64,000 bases of DNA from Halomonas sp. SSL-5 (GCF_030708455.1 NZ_JAUYWF010000006.1:124001-188000), one strand, 5' to 3'. Positions 50,090 through 60,800 are shown, numbered from the stretch's first letter. Translations and numbers: made by a program. The notes: generated by a model from the sequence alone, not told the origin.

Positions 50090-52270
50090 TTACTCCATCT
50101 GGCCGATCGACCACCACAGCGTCTCGCCGGCGCTGTCGTCGACGCCGTCGTTGTCGGTGACGAAGTAGCCGTTACCCGCGACATCGATGGCGAAGCCTTC
50201 CACCTTGTCGGTGACAACGCCGTTCAGGGCCTCGAGGTCGGCCATCAGGTCACGCTCCAGCGTCTTCTCCAGCACCGGCAACTCGCCGCCCAGAGGAGCG
50301 GTCTCGATGCTGGCCAAGTTCAGCGCATAGAGGCGCTTGATGGCGGCGTGCTCGCCGATCTGGTTATCGCGCTCCACCACATAGAGCCTGTCGTTGGCGA
50401 TCTCGATATCGGAGAGGCCCACCCAGCCGCGCGCGCTCTCTTCCAGCGGATAATGGGCCGCCGTCCACTCGGCGCTTGAGAGGTCGAAGCGCAGCAGCTT
50501 CGCATGGCCGGCGGGATCGTCCTGCCAGGGCCGCTGCATTGCCACCCACAGTGCATTTTCGTGCAACTCGATGCCCTCGGCGCCGAAGCGGGTCTGGTGC
50601 TCAAGCAGCGCCTCCGGCAGCGTCACCGTCCGCTCGATGGCGCCCTCCGCATTCACGTGATGCAGGGCATGCGGCACCTGCTCGTCGGCATCGCCCTCGG
50701 AGGCGACCCAGAAGCCGCCTTCACCATCCACGGCGATACCTTCCAGATCCAGAGTCTCGGCCGGCTCGCCGTCACGCGTGATCTCCAGGGCTGCGGTGAT
50801 ACGCGCCGGGTGCTGGTTGGCATCGATGGTGAAGATGCGCGGCTGGCCGGCGTAGAAGCTGTCATTGACGGCGTAGAGCATGCCCGCCCGTTGCGGGTCG
50901 GCGGTCAGCCCCGAGAGAGCCCCCCACCCGATCGGGGCACCCTGGGCATCGTTGTCGGACACCAACTGCGGGTAGGCGGGGGCGTCATCGCCGAGTTGAT
51001 AGAACATCACGTGGGCACGTGGGCCGCCGTCTTCCACCAGGTCTTTCTCGTTGGCACTGACCAGCAGATTCCGCTGAGGTATCGCCACGGCGGACTCCGG
51101 TGCGATACCGGAGGGCAGCAGCTGCACGAACGCCGGATCTGCGCCGGTATCGCGATAGACGCCGATCACGGAGCCACGCTCAGAGAGCACGAAGATGTAG
51201 GTATCCTCGCCGAACTTGCCGACCTCGAGGCCCTCGGGTTCGGCCCCCTTCTTGCCGGAGCGCTTGTCCGGATAGTGGCCGGCGCGAGCCACTTCGTGCT
51301 CGAAGGCGGCGCCGGATTCGAACAGCAGCTCGCCACTCTTGTGAAAGATGCTGAAGCCACGGGCCCCGCCCTGGTAGTCACCCTCGTTGGCGATCACGAA
51401 GCGTTCGTCATCCAGCCACTGGGCGGCATCGGGTTCACGCAGCACGTCCTTCTGCTCATCGGTGAACGACAGGGCGCCATCCTTTTTGGTGTCGATCTGT
51501 GTCAGGTCGACCGTGCCCGCCGGAAAGTGGTGGCTGATCTCGCCACTGGCCGCATCGACGATGACCAGGTGGTTGTTCTCCTGGAGCGTGACCACGACCT
51601 CGCCCAGCGCGTTGAAGTCGACGAACTCCGGCTCCGGGTCGCTGGGGGCAATCTCGGCCAGTCCGGTCAGGTCCACGCGCTTGAGCCCCTCGCAGCTCAG
51701 CGAGCCGTTGCTTATCGGCACCAGCACCAGATCGCCCGCCGGTAGCTGCGGCATCACACCGTCATTGAGGTCTTCGTCGCGCTCGTTCTCGATGGCGACG
51801 GCAACCCAATCCCCTTGGTGGGAGACCGCCACCGAGTCCGGCTGCCCGCCCAGGTCGCACTGACCCAGCACCTGCTGCGTGGTGCTGGAAACCAGGGCCA
51901 CGAAGCCCGAAGGCTCGGTGAAGCTGGCCGAGGTATTCACGCCGACCACCACGTCCTCGCCGATGGCACTGACCGCCGTGGGTTCGCCCGGCAGTGCGGT
52001 GAAGCCTGCCGCGCGGGGTGAGCCGTCTTCCTCGATGGCGATGTAGCCGATGCCACCGCGCGGGCTATCGCTGTAGATCAGCATGTCGCCGCTAGCCGTG
52101 GCGGTGATGATCTCCGCCGACGTCTCCTGGTTACGCTCGGATGCCGGCAGGTTATCGGCGGTAGAGACGCTGTGAATGCGGTTGAAGCTGGCGGCAGACG
52201 CCGCGGTGGCAACCGACGCCGCGGCGATGGCCAGGGCCAGGCCGGAAAGGCGAAGAGTACGGCAGGTCAT
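50090..52270 (-). CDS. Exported esterase-like protein of the phytase family
   Basis: This 726-residue secreted protein has a signal peptide (LALAIAAASVATAASAASF) and two beta-propeller-like halves. The C-terminal half shows the esterase-like phytase-family pattern: LDLEGIAVDGEGGFWVASEGD, RFGAEGIELHENALWVAMQRPW, VGLSDIEIANDRLYVVERDNQIG and VEGFAIDVAGNGYFVTDNDGVDD. The acidic, Asp-rich loops fit calcium binding. The protein is strongly acidic, as expected for a halophile's periplasm. The true substrate (phytate, other phosphoesters) cannot be told. Start 52270 follows GGGAGA. Confidence 0.78.
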   Translation of the reverse strand: MTCRTLRLSGLALAIAAASVATAASAASFNRIHSVSTADNLPASERNQETSAEIITATASGDMLIYSDSPRGGIGYIAIEEDGSPRAAGFTALPGEPTAVSAIGEDVVVGVNTSASFTEPSGFVALVSSTTQQVLGQCDLGGQPDSVAVSHQGDWVAVAIENERDEDLNDGVMPQLPAGDLVLVPISNGSLSCEGLKRVDLTGLAEIAPSDPEPEFVDFNALGEVVVTLQENNHLVIVDAASGEISHHFPAGTVDLTQIDTKKDGALSFTDEQKDVLREPDAAQWLDDERFVIANEGDYQGGARGFSIFHKSGELLFESGAAFEHEVARAGHYPDKRSGKKGAEPEGLEVGKFGEDTYIFVLSERGSVIGVYRDTGADPAFVQLLPSGIAPESAVAIPQRNLLVSANEKDLVEDGGPRAHVMFYQLGDDAPAYPQLVSDNDAQGAPIGWGALSGLTADPQRAGMLYAVNDSFYAGQPRIFTIDANQHPARITAALEITRDGEPAETLDLEGIAVDGEGGFWVASEGDADEQVPHALHHVNAEGAIERTVTLPEALLEHQTRFGAEGIELHENALWVAMQRPWQDDPAGHAKLLRFDLSSAEWTAAHYPLEESARGWVGLSDIEIANDRLYVVERDNQIGEHAAIKRLYALNLASIETAPLGGELPVLEKTLERDLMADLEALNGVVTDKVEGFAIDVAGNGYFVTDNDGVDDSAGETLWWSIGQME

Positions 52271-52481
52271 GTGGTGATCTCCCATCGGGAACAGAAAGCT
52301 CGGAGTGAGAGAGGCACGGTAATGGTGGGTTGTTACAGAAAAGTGATGCGCTCCCTCTAGCAAATTTTTATTTCATTAGCATGAAAATAAAAAAGCCGTG
52401 TGCTCAATATTTTGGTCATCTATCTGTAGCAATGAGCCACTAATGTGCCGCCATGCCGACTATTCATGATGAGTGTTACTG

Positions 52482-53177
52482 ATGAAGTTTACCCCCGTTT
52501 TCCTGGGTTTTTTGGTGGCGATGTCATCGTCTTTTTGCGTGGCGGATGTCCTGGTTGTTCCAGGTGATGGGGTGGAGGTCCTGGCCATCAATGGCCAGGA
52601 AGTGGATAGCGAAAGTCACCCGTCGATCTCGGGAGACATCCAGCTGGATGATGGAAGAAACCAGCTGCTCGTTACCTATGCCGCGCAAATCAGGGACACC
52701 GGGAATGAGTCGATTCTTGATACCAGCTCGGCCCAGGTCGTGCTGTTCGAGGCCCAGGATTCGCGCCTGCGCCTGATGGCCCCGGAGATTGGCAGTCGCC
52801 ATGAGATGCGCACCTTCGACGAGGGCGGCCAGTGGCACCTGGTGGATGCCAAAGGCGAGCCGGTTCCCTATGAGTCTGCAGTGCTGGCGAAGCAGGGGCT
52901 GCAGTTCGGCAGGGACTATGAAGCCGAGTTAAGGCGCTTCAATCAATCCGCCTCTCCCGCTGCCATGGCGATCCTGGGCGAAGAAAGTTTCGCCTTCGAT
53001 TCCCCCGTGGCGGCCGCCACCGCCCCGGAAGCAATGCCCTTCGGCGCGGCCGAAGGCGTGAATGACAGCGGCATGTCCGACCAGCAGATGGTCGGGAAGA
53101 TGCTCAAGTTCTGGTACCAGCAAGCCAGCTCAACAACAAGAAACGACTTCAAGCGCTGGCTCCATGAGAGCCAGTGA
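52482..53177 (+). CDS. DUF2057 (YccT-like) exported protein
   Basis: This protein of about 231 residues has a signal peptide (FLGFLVAMSSSFCVAD) and the DUF2057 pattern: LVVPGDGVEVLAINGQEV, a basic IQLDDGRNQLLVTYAAQIRD, then a beta-rich middle (FEAQDSRLRLMAPEIGSRHEMRTFDE) and a poorly conserved tail. Family members are periplasmic proteins of unknown function, one linked to curli control. It is divergent from the phytase-like gene across an AT-rich region and precedes the porin gene by 33 bp. Confidence 0.75.
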   Translation: MKFTPVFLGFLVAMSSSFCVADVLVVPGDGVEVLAINGQEVDSESHPSISGDIQLDDGRNQLLVTYAAQIRDTGNESILDTSSAQVVLFEAQDSRLRLMAPEIGSRHEMRTFDEGGQWHLVDAKGEPVPYESAVLAKQGLQFGRDYEAELRRFNQSASPAAMAILGEESFAFDSPVAAATAPEAMPFGAAEGVNDSGMSDQQMVGKMLKFWYQQASSTTRNDFKRWLHESQ

Positions 53178-53210
53178 GCCTTAGACTCCATTCGAAAAGG
53201 GAACTAGACC

Positions 53211-54188
53211 ATGAAAAAGCTTCTCCTCGCCGCCGCCGTGGCCGTTGCCTCCGGCTCTGCCCACGCTGCCACCATCTATCAAGAAGGCGGCTTCGAGTAC
53301 AAACTCAATGGTGACTTCCAGGTGCAGCTGCGCCAGAAGTCCGGCGACGACAAGGATCCGGATATCGAGTTCGACGACCTGGAGCTGAAGAACTACGTCA
53401 GCTACCAGCTCAACGATGACATGACCGCCTTCGGCCGCGTCGACTTCGGCTTCAAGGACGCGGCAAACGATGAAGATGATGCCGACAGCGGCGACCTTGA
53501 GGAGGCCTATCTGGGCATGGCCTTCGGCGGCACCTCCATCTCCGTCGGCAAGCAGAACTTCGCCGGCGACGAGTTTGGCATCGAGGAGGCCATCGAGCTC
53601 CACTCCAAAGAGGACCGCTTCGACGCCGTGTCCACCGATGGCGACGATGTGATTCGCATCGACTCCGAGCTCGGCAACGTCTACCTGGCGGCCTCCTACG
53701 AGCTGGAGTCCGAGGGCAACGACAGCGAGAATGGCGAGGCCTTCGACCTGTTCGCCTCCACCGAATTCGGTGGCCTGGAGCTGGCCGCGGCCTACCAGGA
53801 GTGGAAAGAAAATGATGAAACCATTGATACCTGGGGCGTCAGCGCCGCCTATGGCTTCGGCATCCTCACCCTGGCCGCCGACTACAGCGAGTCTGATTCA
53901 GATCTCGATAACTATTATGTTGATTCAGATAATAACCGTCTGAGCAATGCCGAGCAGTACAACCTGGCCGCCGTGTTCGCCGCCGCCGAGACCACCGATA
54001 TCGCCATCGGCATGACCGAGACCAGCTACGACGACCTGGTCGGCGACGACGATGTGACCGAGTGGTACGCCAACGTCACCTACGCCTTCCCGGCCCACAA
54101 GAACGTCACCGTGTTTGCCGAGATCGCCGATACCGACGAGGAAAATGCCGACGTAGGCTACCTGGCCGGCATGCGCATCAAGTTCTAA
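53211..54188 (+). CDS. Gram-negative outer-membrane porin
   Basis: This 325-residue porin has a signal peptide (MKKLLLAAAVAVASGSAHA) followed by alternating beta-strand sequence (YQEGGFEYKLNGDFQVQLRQKS, NYVSYQLNDDMTAFGRVDFGFKD) and an aromatic C-terminus ending in Phe (YLAGMRIKF) required for BAM insertion. It resembles Porin_4-type 16-stranded trimers and is extremely acidic (many Asp/Glu in loops such as DEDDADSGDLEE), a halophile trait. Strong upstream and terminator signals suggest high expression. Confidence 0.92.
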   Translation: MKKLLLAAAVAVASGSAHAATIYQEGGFEYKLNGDFQVQLRQKSGDDKDPDIEFDDLELKNYVSYQLNDDMTAFGRVDFGFKDAANDEDDADSGDLEEAYLGMAFGGTSISVGKQNFAGDEFGIEEAIELHSKEDRFDAVSTDGDDVIRIDSELGNVYLAASYELESEGNDSENGEAFDLFASTEFGGLELAAAYQEWKENDETIDTWGVSAAYGFGILTLAADYSESDSDLDNYYVDSDNNRLSNAEQYNLAAVFAAAETTDIAIGMTETSYDDLVGDDDVTEWYANVTYAFPAHKNVTVFAEIADTDEENADVGYLAGMRIKF

Positions 54189-54226
54189 GGACGGTCGCGC
54201 GTCCTTCAGCAGCAGATCTGTTTATT

Positions 54227-54264
54227 GGGTCCGCTCCCCGCTACGGTGGGGGCGGGCCCCTTTT
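54227..54264 (+). terminator. Terminator after the porin gene
   Basis: A long GC-rich imperfect hairpin (GGGTCCGCTCCCC with GGGGGCGGGCCC) is followed by TTTT. Confidence 0.75.
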
Positions 54265-54399
54265 GCGTGAGGCCGGCTTTCAGGCCAGGCCCGCCTGCCC
54301 ATTTGGTCGAACGTCGCGATCTACTGCCCGAGCATGCGGTAGGGTAGCCCGTGACAGGCGCCTCGGCGCCGCCCTTTCAAGGATCTCGGAGCGCCAGGC

Positions 54400-55620
54400 A
54401 TGGCCAAGCCCTTTCCCCTCTCCCCGCGCTACCGCGTGCTGCTGGCCGGGCTGTTCAGCCAGCTGCTGTGCATCGGCGTGGCACGTTTTGCCTACACCCC
54501 GCTGCTGCCGGTGATGCAGCAGCAGACCTGGCTGGGCGACGCCGATGGCGGCTGGCTGGCCGCCCTCAACTATGCCGGCTACATGCTCGGCGCGCTGATC
54601 GCCGCCTCCATCAGCAGCATCCGGCTCAAGGACACCCTCTACCGGATCACCCTGGTGCTGGCGCTCGCCTCCACCGCCGGCATGGCGCTGGTCGACAGCT
54701 TCTGGCTGTGGGCGGTCATGCGCTTCGTGGCGGGGTTCTCCAGCAGCGGCGCCATGCTGCTCGCCTCCGGGCTGATCCTGCACTGGCTGATCAGCCACCG
54801 GCAGCGCGGCGAACTCGGCATCCACTTCGCCGGGGTGGGCCTGGGCATGCTGCTGGCCGCCCTGGCGGTGGAGCTGATGCTACGGCTCGCCTTCGACTGG
54901 CAGGCCCAGTGGTGGGGCTTCACCGCCCTGGCCGTGGCGCTGTTGATTCCCGCCTGGGCCTGGCTGCCGCGCCCCGCCAAGCCGGTCGTGGGTGCCGGCG
55001 GCGGGCAACGCCAGGCCCAGCCGCCCAGCCGCACTTTCATGCGACTGATGCTGGCCGCCTACTTCTGTGCCGGCTACGGCTACGTGATCAGCGCCACCTT
55101 CATCGTCGCCATCGTCGAGCGCGAGCCGCTGCTGGCGGGGGCCGGCAACTGGACCTTCGCCCTGGTGGGGCTGGCCGCCGCGCCGGCGGTGATGCTGTGG
55201 GACCTCATCGCCCGCCGCTTCGGCTACCTGGGAGCGTTGATCAGTGCCATGGCGCTGCAGGTGGTGGGGATCGTGTTGCCGGCGTTGACCGATAGCCTGG
55301 CCGGCGTGCTGATCAGCGCGGTGCTCTACGGCGGCACCTTCCTGGGCTGCGTCAGCCTGGTACTGACCATGGCCGGCCGGCTCTACCCGCAGAGCCCGGC
55401 GCGCATGATGGGCCGCATGACGCTGGCCTACGGCGCCGCCCAGATCATCGCCCCGGCGCTTACCGGCATGCTCGCCGAGGCCAGCGGCCACTACGACACC
55501 GGCCTGTGGCTGGCCGGTGGCTTCGTCGCCCTGGGCGCGGTGCTGCTCGTCTGGCTGCGCCTGGTCGACCGCACCGCCCAGCGGCTGGACGCCGAGGCCA
55601 AGGCGGCACCGACGGGGTGA
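54400..55620 (+). CDS. MFS transporter, YbfB/YjiJ family
   Basis: This 406-residue permease has twelve predicted helices and the YbfB/YjiJ opening LLAGLFSQLLCIGVARFAYTPLLPVMQQQTWLGDADGGWLAALNYAGYMLGAL. A central charged loop (about residues 190-210) joins the two six-helix halves. The family is thought to export or import small molecules, but no substrate is established. The start at 54400 begins the conserved fold. Confidence 0.9.
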   Translation: MAKPFPLSPRYRVLLAGLFSQLLCIGVARFAYTPLLPVMQQQTWLGDADGGWLAALNYAGYMLGALIAASISSIRLKDTLYRITLVLALASTAGMALVDSFWLWAVMRFVAGFSSSGAMLLASGLILHWLISHRQRGELGIHFAGVGLGMLLAALAVELMLRLAFDWQAQWWGFTALAVALLIPAWAWLPRPAKPVVGAGGGQRQAQPPSRTFMRLMLAAYFCAGYGYVISATFIVAIVEREPLLAGAGNWTFALVGLAAAPAVMLWDLIARRFGYLGALISAMALQVVGIVLPALTDSLAGVLISAVLYGGTFLGCVSLVLTMAGRLYPQSPARMMGRMTLAYGAAQIIAPALTGMLAEASGHYDTGLWLAGGFVALGAVLLVWLRLVDRTAQRLDAEAKAAPTG

Positions 55621-55655
55621 GAGGGCCAATTTTGTACCGCTACATGATGCGCCAC

Positions 55656-55703
55656 CCTGTGGGAGGCCGGCTCTGCCGGGCGAAAGGGGGCCACAGGCCT
55701 CCC
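55656..55703. repeat. REP-like palindromic element
   Basis: Nested inverted repeats CCTGTGG/CCACAGG and GGGAGGCC/GGCCTCCC surround GCCGGCTCTGCCGGGCGAA, the layout of intergenic REP elements of GC-rich gammaproteobacteria. It lies in the 228-bp gap between the convergent MFS and WYL genes; nothing else is recognisable there. Confidence 0.5.
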
Positions 55704-55848
55704 GCTCAGGGCTCCCCGGCGGCTCGCCGAGCAGCTACCAGTTCGCTCAATGCCCCCTTGGGGCTGAAGTTTTCATTCAGAGACGCACAGTCATCGCTTG
55801 CGCGTCCTGGATGATCAACGCCCAACCCCGCGAACGGCGCCCGCGCCA

Positions 55849-56718
55849 TTAATCCCAGTGGATCCACTCGGCGAGTGCCTGGCGGTTGGCGATCTCCACC
55901 TGCTGGGCCCGCGGCTCGGTCTCGACGTGGTGAGGGTTGATGCCCAGCTCGCGCAGCGCGTAGAGCACCAGCGGCCCTCGGCACGACAGGGCGAGCTCAC
56001 CGTCTTGCATGGCGTAGTCCGCCGCGATCAGCTCTCGTTCCTGGGGCGGTAGCCGCCTGTCGGGTATCAGGCACACGTCTACCCGGGTATGCCAGGCCGA
56101 GTCCTCGGCGATCCCGTGCTCGCCGAGCATCTCGCCACACGCCTCGGGCACACCGCGGAAGCGGCTCAGCACGAAATCCCGATAGTCGCGATGCTTCTCG
56201 CAGAAGGCCCGCACATGCCAACGCCCCGCCGCAAACACCAGCGTATGCGGCACGATGATCCGGTCCTCACCGGTGGGGCTGGTGAAGGAGGCGTAGGTGA
56301 CCTCCAGGCGCTGGGCACCGCGGGCGGCCTTGACCACTTCCCGCACCACCTGCGGCGACACCATGCGGCTCGGCAGCGGCAGTGCCTCCGTGTTCGCCGC
56401 GCCGAGTCCTAGTCCTGTGAACGGCGATGCCAGCTGCCGGTGGACGCCCAGTAGATGCAGGTACTCCTCGACCCGACCTTGGGTGAAGGACGGTGCGAAC
56501 CGTGTGGTCGGCAGGAAGCCCTTACGCGACTCGTCATAGGCCAGGTTACCGGGGACCAGTTCCCGATAGCGACGCAGTACCTTCTGCGCCTGCTGGCGCC
56601 CGATGTCGAAGGCCTCACCGATCTGCGCGGCCACCACACGACCCTCCCACAGCGCCAGAATTTCGATCAGCCGATAGCGGGCCAGGGTGTCCCAGGGGAG
56701 TGCGGTGGTCGCTGACAT
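55849..56718 (-). CDS. WYL-domain transcriptional regulator next to CRISPR-cas
   Basis: This 289-residue protein has an N-terminal winged helix (about residues 10-75, LARYRLIEILALWEGRVVAAQIGEAFDIGRQQAQKVLRRYREL), a WYL domain (about 130-205, IVPHTLVFAAGRWHVRAFCEKHRDYRDFVLSRF) and a C-terminal WCX-like domain. The VRAFCEKHRDYRDFVLSR wording resembles the CapW/BrxR defence regulators, which repress defence operons until a ligand or nucleic acid binds. It is divergent from cas1 across 146 bp that hold an inverted repeat (56833-56856), so control of the cas operon is likely. Start 56718 (MSATTALP) follows AAGGAAG. Confidence 0.87.
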   Translation of the reverse strand: MSATTALPWDTLARYRLIEILALWEGRVVAAQIGEAFDIGRQQAQKVLRRYRELVPGNLAYDESRKGFLPTTRFAPSFTQGRVEEYLHLLGVHRQLASPFTGLGLGAANTEALPLPSRMVSPQVVREVVKAARGAQRLEVTYASFTSPTGEDRIIVPHTLVFAAGRWHVRAFCEKHRDYRDFVLSRFRGVPEACGEMLGEHGIAEDSAWHTRVDVCLIPDRRLPPQERELIAADYAMQDGELALSCRGPLVLYALRELGINPHHVETEPRAQQVEIANRQALAEWIHWD

Positions 56719-56832
56719 GGAGGCTTCCTTCCTTCCGTGGTGGAGACTCAGCATGACGGATGTCAGAACCGGGTTGAAGAGTACGCTGGTCGGATGGCCA
56801 GTGGGTGGCAAAGTAAGGTTAAGGGTGCTTAG

Positions 56833-56856
56833 CTGTAATCGCCAACTTGGTTACAG
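56833..56856. promoter_or_regulatory. Inverted repeat before cas1, candidate WYL-regulator operator
   Basis: CTGTAA and TTACAG arms are separated by 12 bp and end 8 bp before the cas1 start codon. A -10-like TGTAAT overlaps the left arm. Binding here would block cas1-cas2/3 expression; assignment to the WYL protein is by position only. Confidence 0.45.
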
Positions 56857-56864
56857 GGGCTGTC

Positions 56865-57842
56865 ATGGACGATCTCTCTCCGTCTGACCTCAAGACGATT
56901 CTGCACTCCAAGCGCGCCAACCTTTACTACCTTCAGCACTGTCGGGTGCTCGTCAACGGCGGGCGCGTCGAGTACGTCACCGACGAGGGGCGCCAGTCAC
57001 GCTACTGGAACATCCCTATTGCCAACACTACCTCGCTGCTGCTGGGTACTGGCACTTCTATTACACAGGCGGCGATGCGTGAGTTGGCCAAGGCTGGGGT
57101 GCTGGTCGGTTTCTGCGGCGGCGGCGGTACGCCGCTGTTCGCCGCCAACGAAGTCGACGTTGAAGTCGCCTGGCTGACTCCCCAGAGTGAGTATCGCCCG
57201 ACCGAGTATCTTCAGCACTGGGTACGCTTCTGGTTCGATGACGACCGGCGTCTGGAAGCCGCAAGGCGTTTTCAGCAGGCGCGGCTGACGCGCATCAAGC
57301 GCCAGTGGCTCGATAGCAGACCGCTGCAGGATGCTGGTTTTGTGATCTCACCGGATCATTTAACCGCCGTGCTGGAACAGCACGACCAGGCCATCGTCCA
57401 GGCGCCCAGTACCGTGGATCTCTTGACGCTGGAAGCGCGGCTGACCAAGACGTTGTTCAAGCTGGCGGCTCAGGCTGTCGGCTATGGTGACTTTACCCGC
57501 GGCAAGCGCGCCACTGGCACCGATCCCGCCAACCGCTTTCTTGATCACGGCAACTACCTGGCCTACGGCCTGGGTGCTACGGCGACCTGGGTGTTGGGCA
57601 TTCCGCATGGTTTGGCCGTGCTTCATGGCAAGACCCGTCGCGGCGGACTGGTCTTCGACGTAGCTGATCTGGTCAAGGATGCGGTGATTCTGCCACAGGC
57701 GTTTCTCTCGGCCATGCGTGGCGACGAAGAGCAGGCGTTTCGCCAGTCCTGCATCGAACAGCTGACTCGCACCGAAGCGCTCGACTTCATGATCGATACC
57801 CTGAAAGAGATCGCCACCGATCTGGGAAGTGACGCGCCATGA
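56865..57842 (+). CDS. cas1: CRISPR-associated Cas1, type I-F
   Basis: This 325-residue integrase matches type I-F Cas1: LSPSDLKTILHSKRANLYYLQHCRVLVNGG at the start and a catalytic Glu in LEARLTKTLFKLAAQA, His in GIPHGLAVLHGKTRRGG and Asp in VFDVADLVKDAVILPQAF. It forms the adaptation complex with the Cas2-Cas3 fusion and inserts new spacers. ATG 56865 is chosen from family N-termini (MDDLSPSDLK); an upstream TTG adds six residues. It overlaps cas2-3 by 4 bp (ATGA). Confidence 0.97.
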   Translation: MDDLSPSDLKTILHSKRANLYYLQHCRVLVNGGRVEYVTDEGRQSRYWNIPIANTTSLLLGTGTSITQAAMRELAKAGVLVGFCGGGGTPLFAANEVDVEVAWLTPQSEYRPTEYLQHWVRFWFDDDRRLEAARRFQQARLTRIKRQWLDSRPLQDAGFVISPDHLTAVLEQHDQAIVQAPSTVDLLTLEARLTKTLFKLAAQAVGYGDFTRGKRATGTDPANRFLDHGNYLAYGLGATATWVLGIPHGLAVLHGKTRRGGLVFDVADLVKDAVILPQAFLSAMRGDEEQAFRQSCIEQLTRTEALDFMIDTLKEIATDLGSDAP

Positions 57843-60800
57843 ACGTGCTGATCGTCTCCCAGTGCAACAAGAATGCCCTCAAGGAAAGTCGGCGGATTCT
57901 TGACCAGTTTGCCGAGCGCCGCGGCGAACGCACCTGGCAGACGCCTATCACCCAGGCGGGGCTCGATACGTTGAGAAAGCTGCTGCGCAAGACGGCGCGC
58001 AAGAACACGGCCGTGGCCTGCCACTGGATTCGCGGAAGAGATCACAGCGAGCTGATGTGGATCGTTGGCGATGCTAGCCGCTTCAATCCGGAAGGGGCGG
58101 CGCCCACCAACACCACATCGCGGAATATCCTGCGACGTGCCGATGAAAATGACTGGCACAGCGGGCGCCTGATTCATCTTCTGGCATCGATGGCGGCCTT
58201 GTTCCACGACCTCGGCAAGTCCAGTCGCGCATTCCAGGATCGCCTTCACGGGCGTCTTGAGGGGCGCAACCGGTACCGCCATGAATGGGTGTCGCTGCGT
58301 TTGCTGGAAGCCTTCGTGGGCGATGACGACGATGAGACCTGGCTTGCTCGGCTTGCAAAGCCCACACCGGACGACGACGCGCGCTGGCTGGGCTATCTCA
58401 AGAGCGATGGAGTAGCCGACGTCGCTGACGGGGAGAAAACACCTTTTATCCAACTGCCGCCGCTTGCGGCGGCGATTGGCTGGCTGGTACTGAGCCATCA
58501 CCGTCTGCCGGCGTTGCCGGCTTACGATGACAACGGTCGACAAAAGTGGGTCGGGGCTCGCGCCAGCATGAACGCCGCTAACCTGCCGGCGCTCCCCGAG
58601 GCTATCACGGCGGCCTGGAACGAATGCGTCGAATTGGCCGAGACACAAGACGTCGAGCCGTACTGGGAATTCCCCCATGGCCTGACTGTTAGGACTGATG
58701 CATGGCGGCAGCGTAGTCGGCGGCTGGCGCGGCAGCTAAAAGACATCAGGGTATCGACGCCGCCGCTGGAATCTCCCTACGTCATGCATCTGGCACGTTT
58801 GGCATTGATGCTGGCGGATCACCACTATTCGAGCCTGACCGGCACAGGGCGGCTCTCCGGGAGCTGGTCGACCGCGCTCTACGCCAATACCACCGTGCTG
58901 AATGGCAAGCGTCAGCTATGCCAGCCCCTGGAAGAACACCTGCTGGGCGTAACTCGGGCGGCGGGTGAAATCGTTCATCGCTTCCCGGATATGTCCATCG
59001 CCCTGCCGCGTATCGCGCGGCACAAGGGCTTTCGCCAGCGCAGCCGCGACCCTCGCTTTCGCTGGCAGGACAAAGCATTCGATCTGGCGGCAGGTCTGCG
59101 CGACAAGGCCTGCGAACAGGGCTTCTTCGGTATCAATATGGCATCGACCGGCTGCGGCAAGACCATCGCCAATGGCCGCATCATGTACGCCCTGAGCGAT
59201 CCTGAGAAAGGGGCCCGCTTCTCGATAGCCCTCGGCCTGAGAACGCTCACGCTGCAAACCGGGCAGGTCTATCGTGAGTTGCTTGGACTGGGCAGCGACG
59301 ATTTGGCTATTCGCGTCGGTGGTAGCGCCAGTCGTGCTCTCTTCGAACACCAGCAGCAGGAGAATGGGGGCTCAGAGTCCCGCGTCGCACTGTTGGATGA
59401 GCAGAGCCATGTCCATTTCGAAGGGCAAATCGATGAACACCCTCTGCTGTCGCGAGCCGCGAAAGACCCCCATGCCCGAGCGCTTATCGGCGCGCCGGTG
59501 CTGGTGTGTACCATCGATCACCTGATACCGGCCACTGAAAGTCTTCGCGGCGGTCACCAGATTGCCCCAATGCTGCGGCTAATGAGCAGTGATCTCGTGC
59601 TTGATGAGCCGGATGACTTCGATATCAGTGATCTACCCGGCCTGACGCGCTTGGTGTACTGGGCAGGACTGCTGGGGTCGCGGGTACTGCTCTCCTCGGC
59701 CACGTTGCCGCCTGCCATGGTGCGTGGGCTGTTCGAGGCCTATTGTGCCGGCCGGACAGAGTACCAGCGGCATCGTGGCATTCCAGGCACTCCGGTGAGC
59801 CCTTATTGTGCCTGGTTCGACGAGTTTGGTTGCGCCCAGCAGCAATGCGCTGAGGGTGAGCAGTTTGCTGCCGCCCATAAGCAGTTTGCTCAGCAGCGTG
59901 CCGTGCGGCTAGGGGAGCAGACGCCGGCCCGTCGTGGCTATCTCGTGCCGTTGTCTGCTCCCAGCGCCCATCCGGACGCCGTACATCAAGCGGTCGCGCA
60001 GACGATGCTCACTCATGCCTGCTCCCTGCACGAGCACCACCACTCTGTCGACCCCCATAGTGACAAGCGGGCCAGCTTCGGTCTGGTGCGCATGGCCAAC
60101 ATCGAGCCGCTCGCTGCCGTTGCCCAGGCGCTCTACCAGTCGGAAATTCCGGAAGGGTGGCAAATCCACCTTTGCGTCTACCATTCCCAGTTCCCGCTGC
60201 TGCTGCGCTCACGCCTGGAAGCACGCCTGGACCGGGCGCTTGATCGACGCAGCGAGGATGCCGTCTTCGATCTCGCCGACGTTCGAGCTCGGCTCGATGA
60301 CGGCTCCGCTCAGGATCACCTCTTTATCGTGCTTGGGTCGCCGGTCACTGAGGTTGGCCGGGACCATGATTACGACTGGGCCGTGGTCGAGCCTTCATCG
60401 ATGCGTTCGATCATTCAGCTGGCCGGTCGCGTACGCCGCCACCGCCTTGCCCCTGTTCGTGCCCCCAACATTGCACTGCTTGGAACCAACGTTCGGCACC
60501 TGAAACGGGTCGCGCCGGCCTTCAGCCGGCCAGGTTTCGAGACCGAGCGGGACTGGCCGCTGAAGTCGCATCAACTGGCGGAGCTTCTGAGAGAGGCCGA
60601 GATTGAGCATATCGACTCGCGCCCACGTTTGTTGCCTGTGGAGGTGCTAGAGCCGGCGCACAAGTTGGTTGATCTCGAGCATGCGCGACTTGCCGCACTC
60701 ATGATCGAGGGGGCCCATGCAGCTCCTGGTCGCCAACGACGCAGGCGTCGCGGTGAGCCGGCGCAGATTCATCTCGGCGCCTATCTCTTCTATCGCCCTG

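Noticed and set aside
56821..56864. Second target of the crRNA-like guide in the cas1 promoter (AGCACCC match on the minus strand near 56825)
   Set aside because: Only seven bases match, position 1 is mismatched and no CC PAM precedes it.
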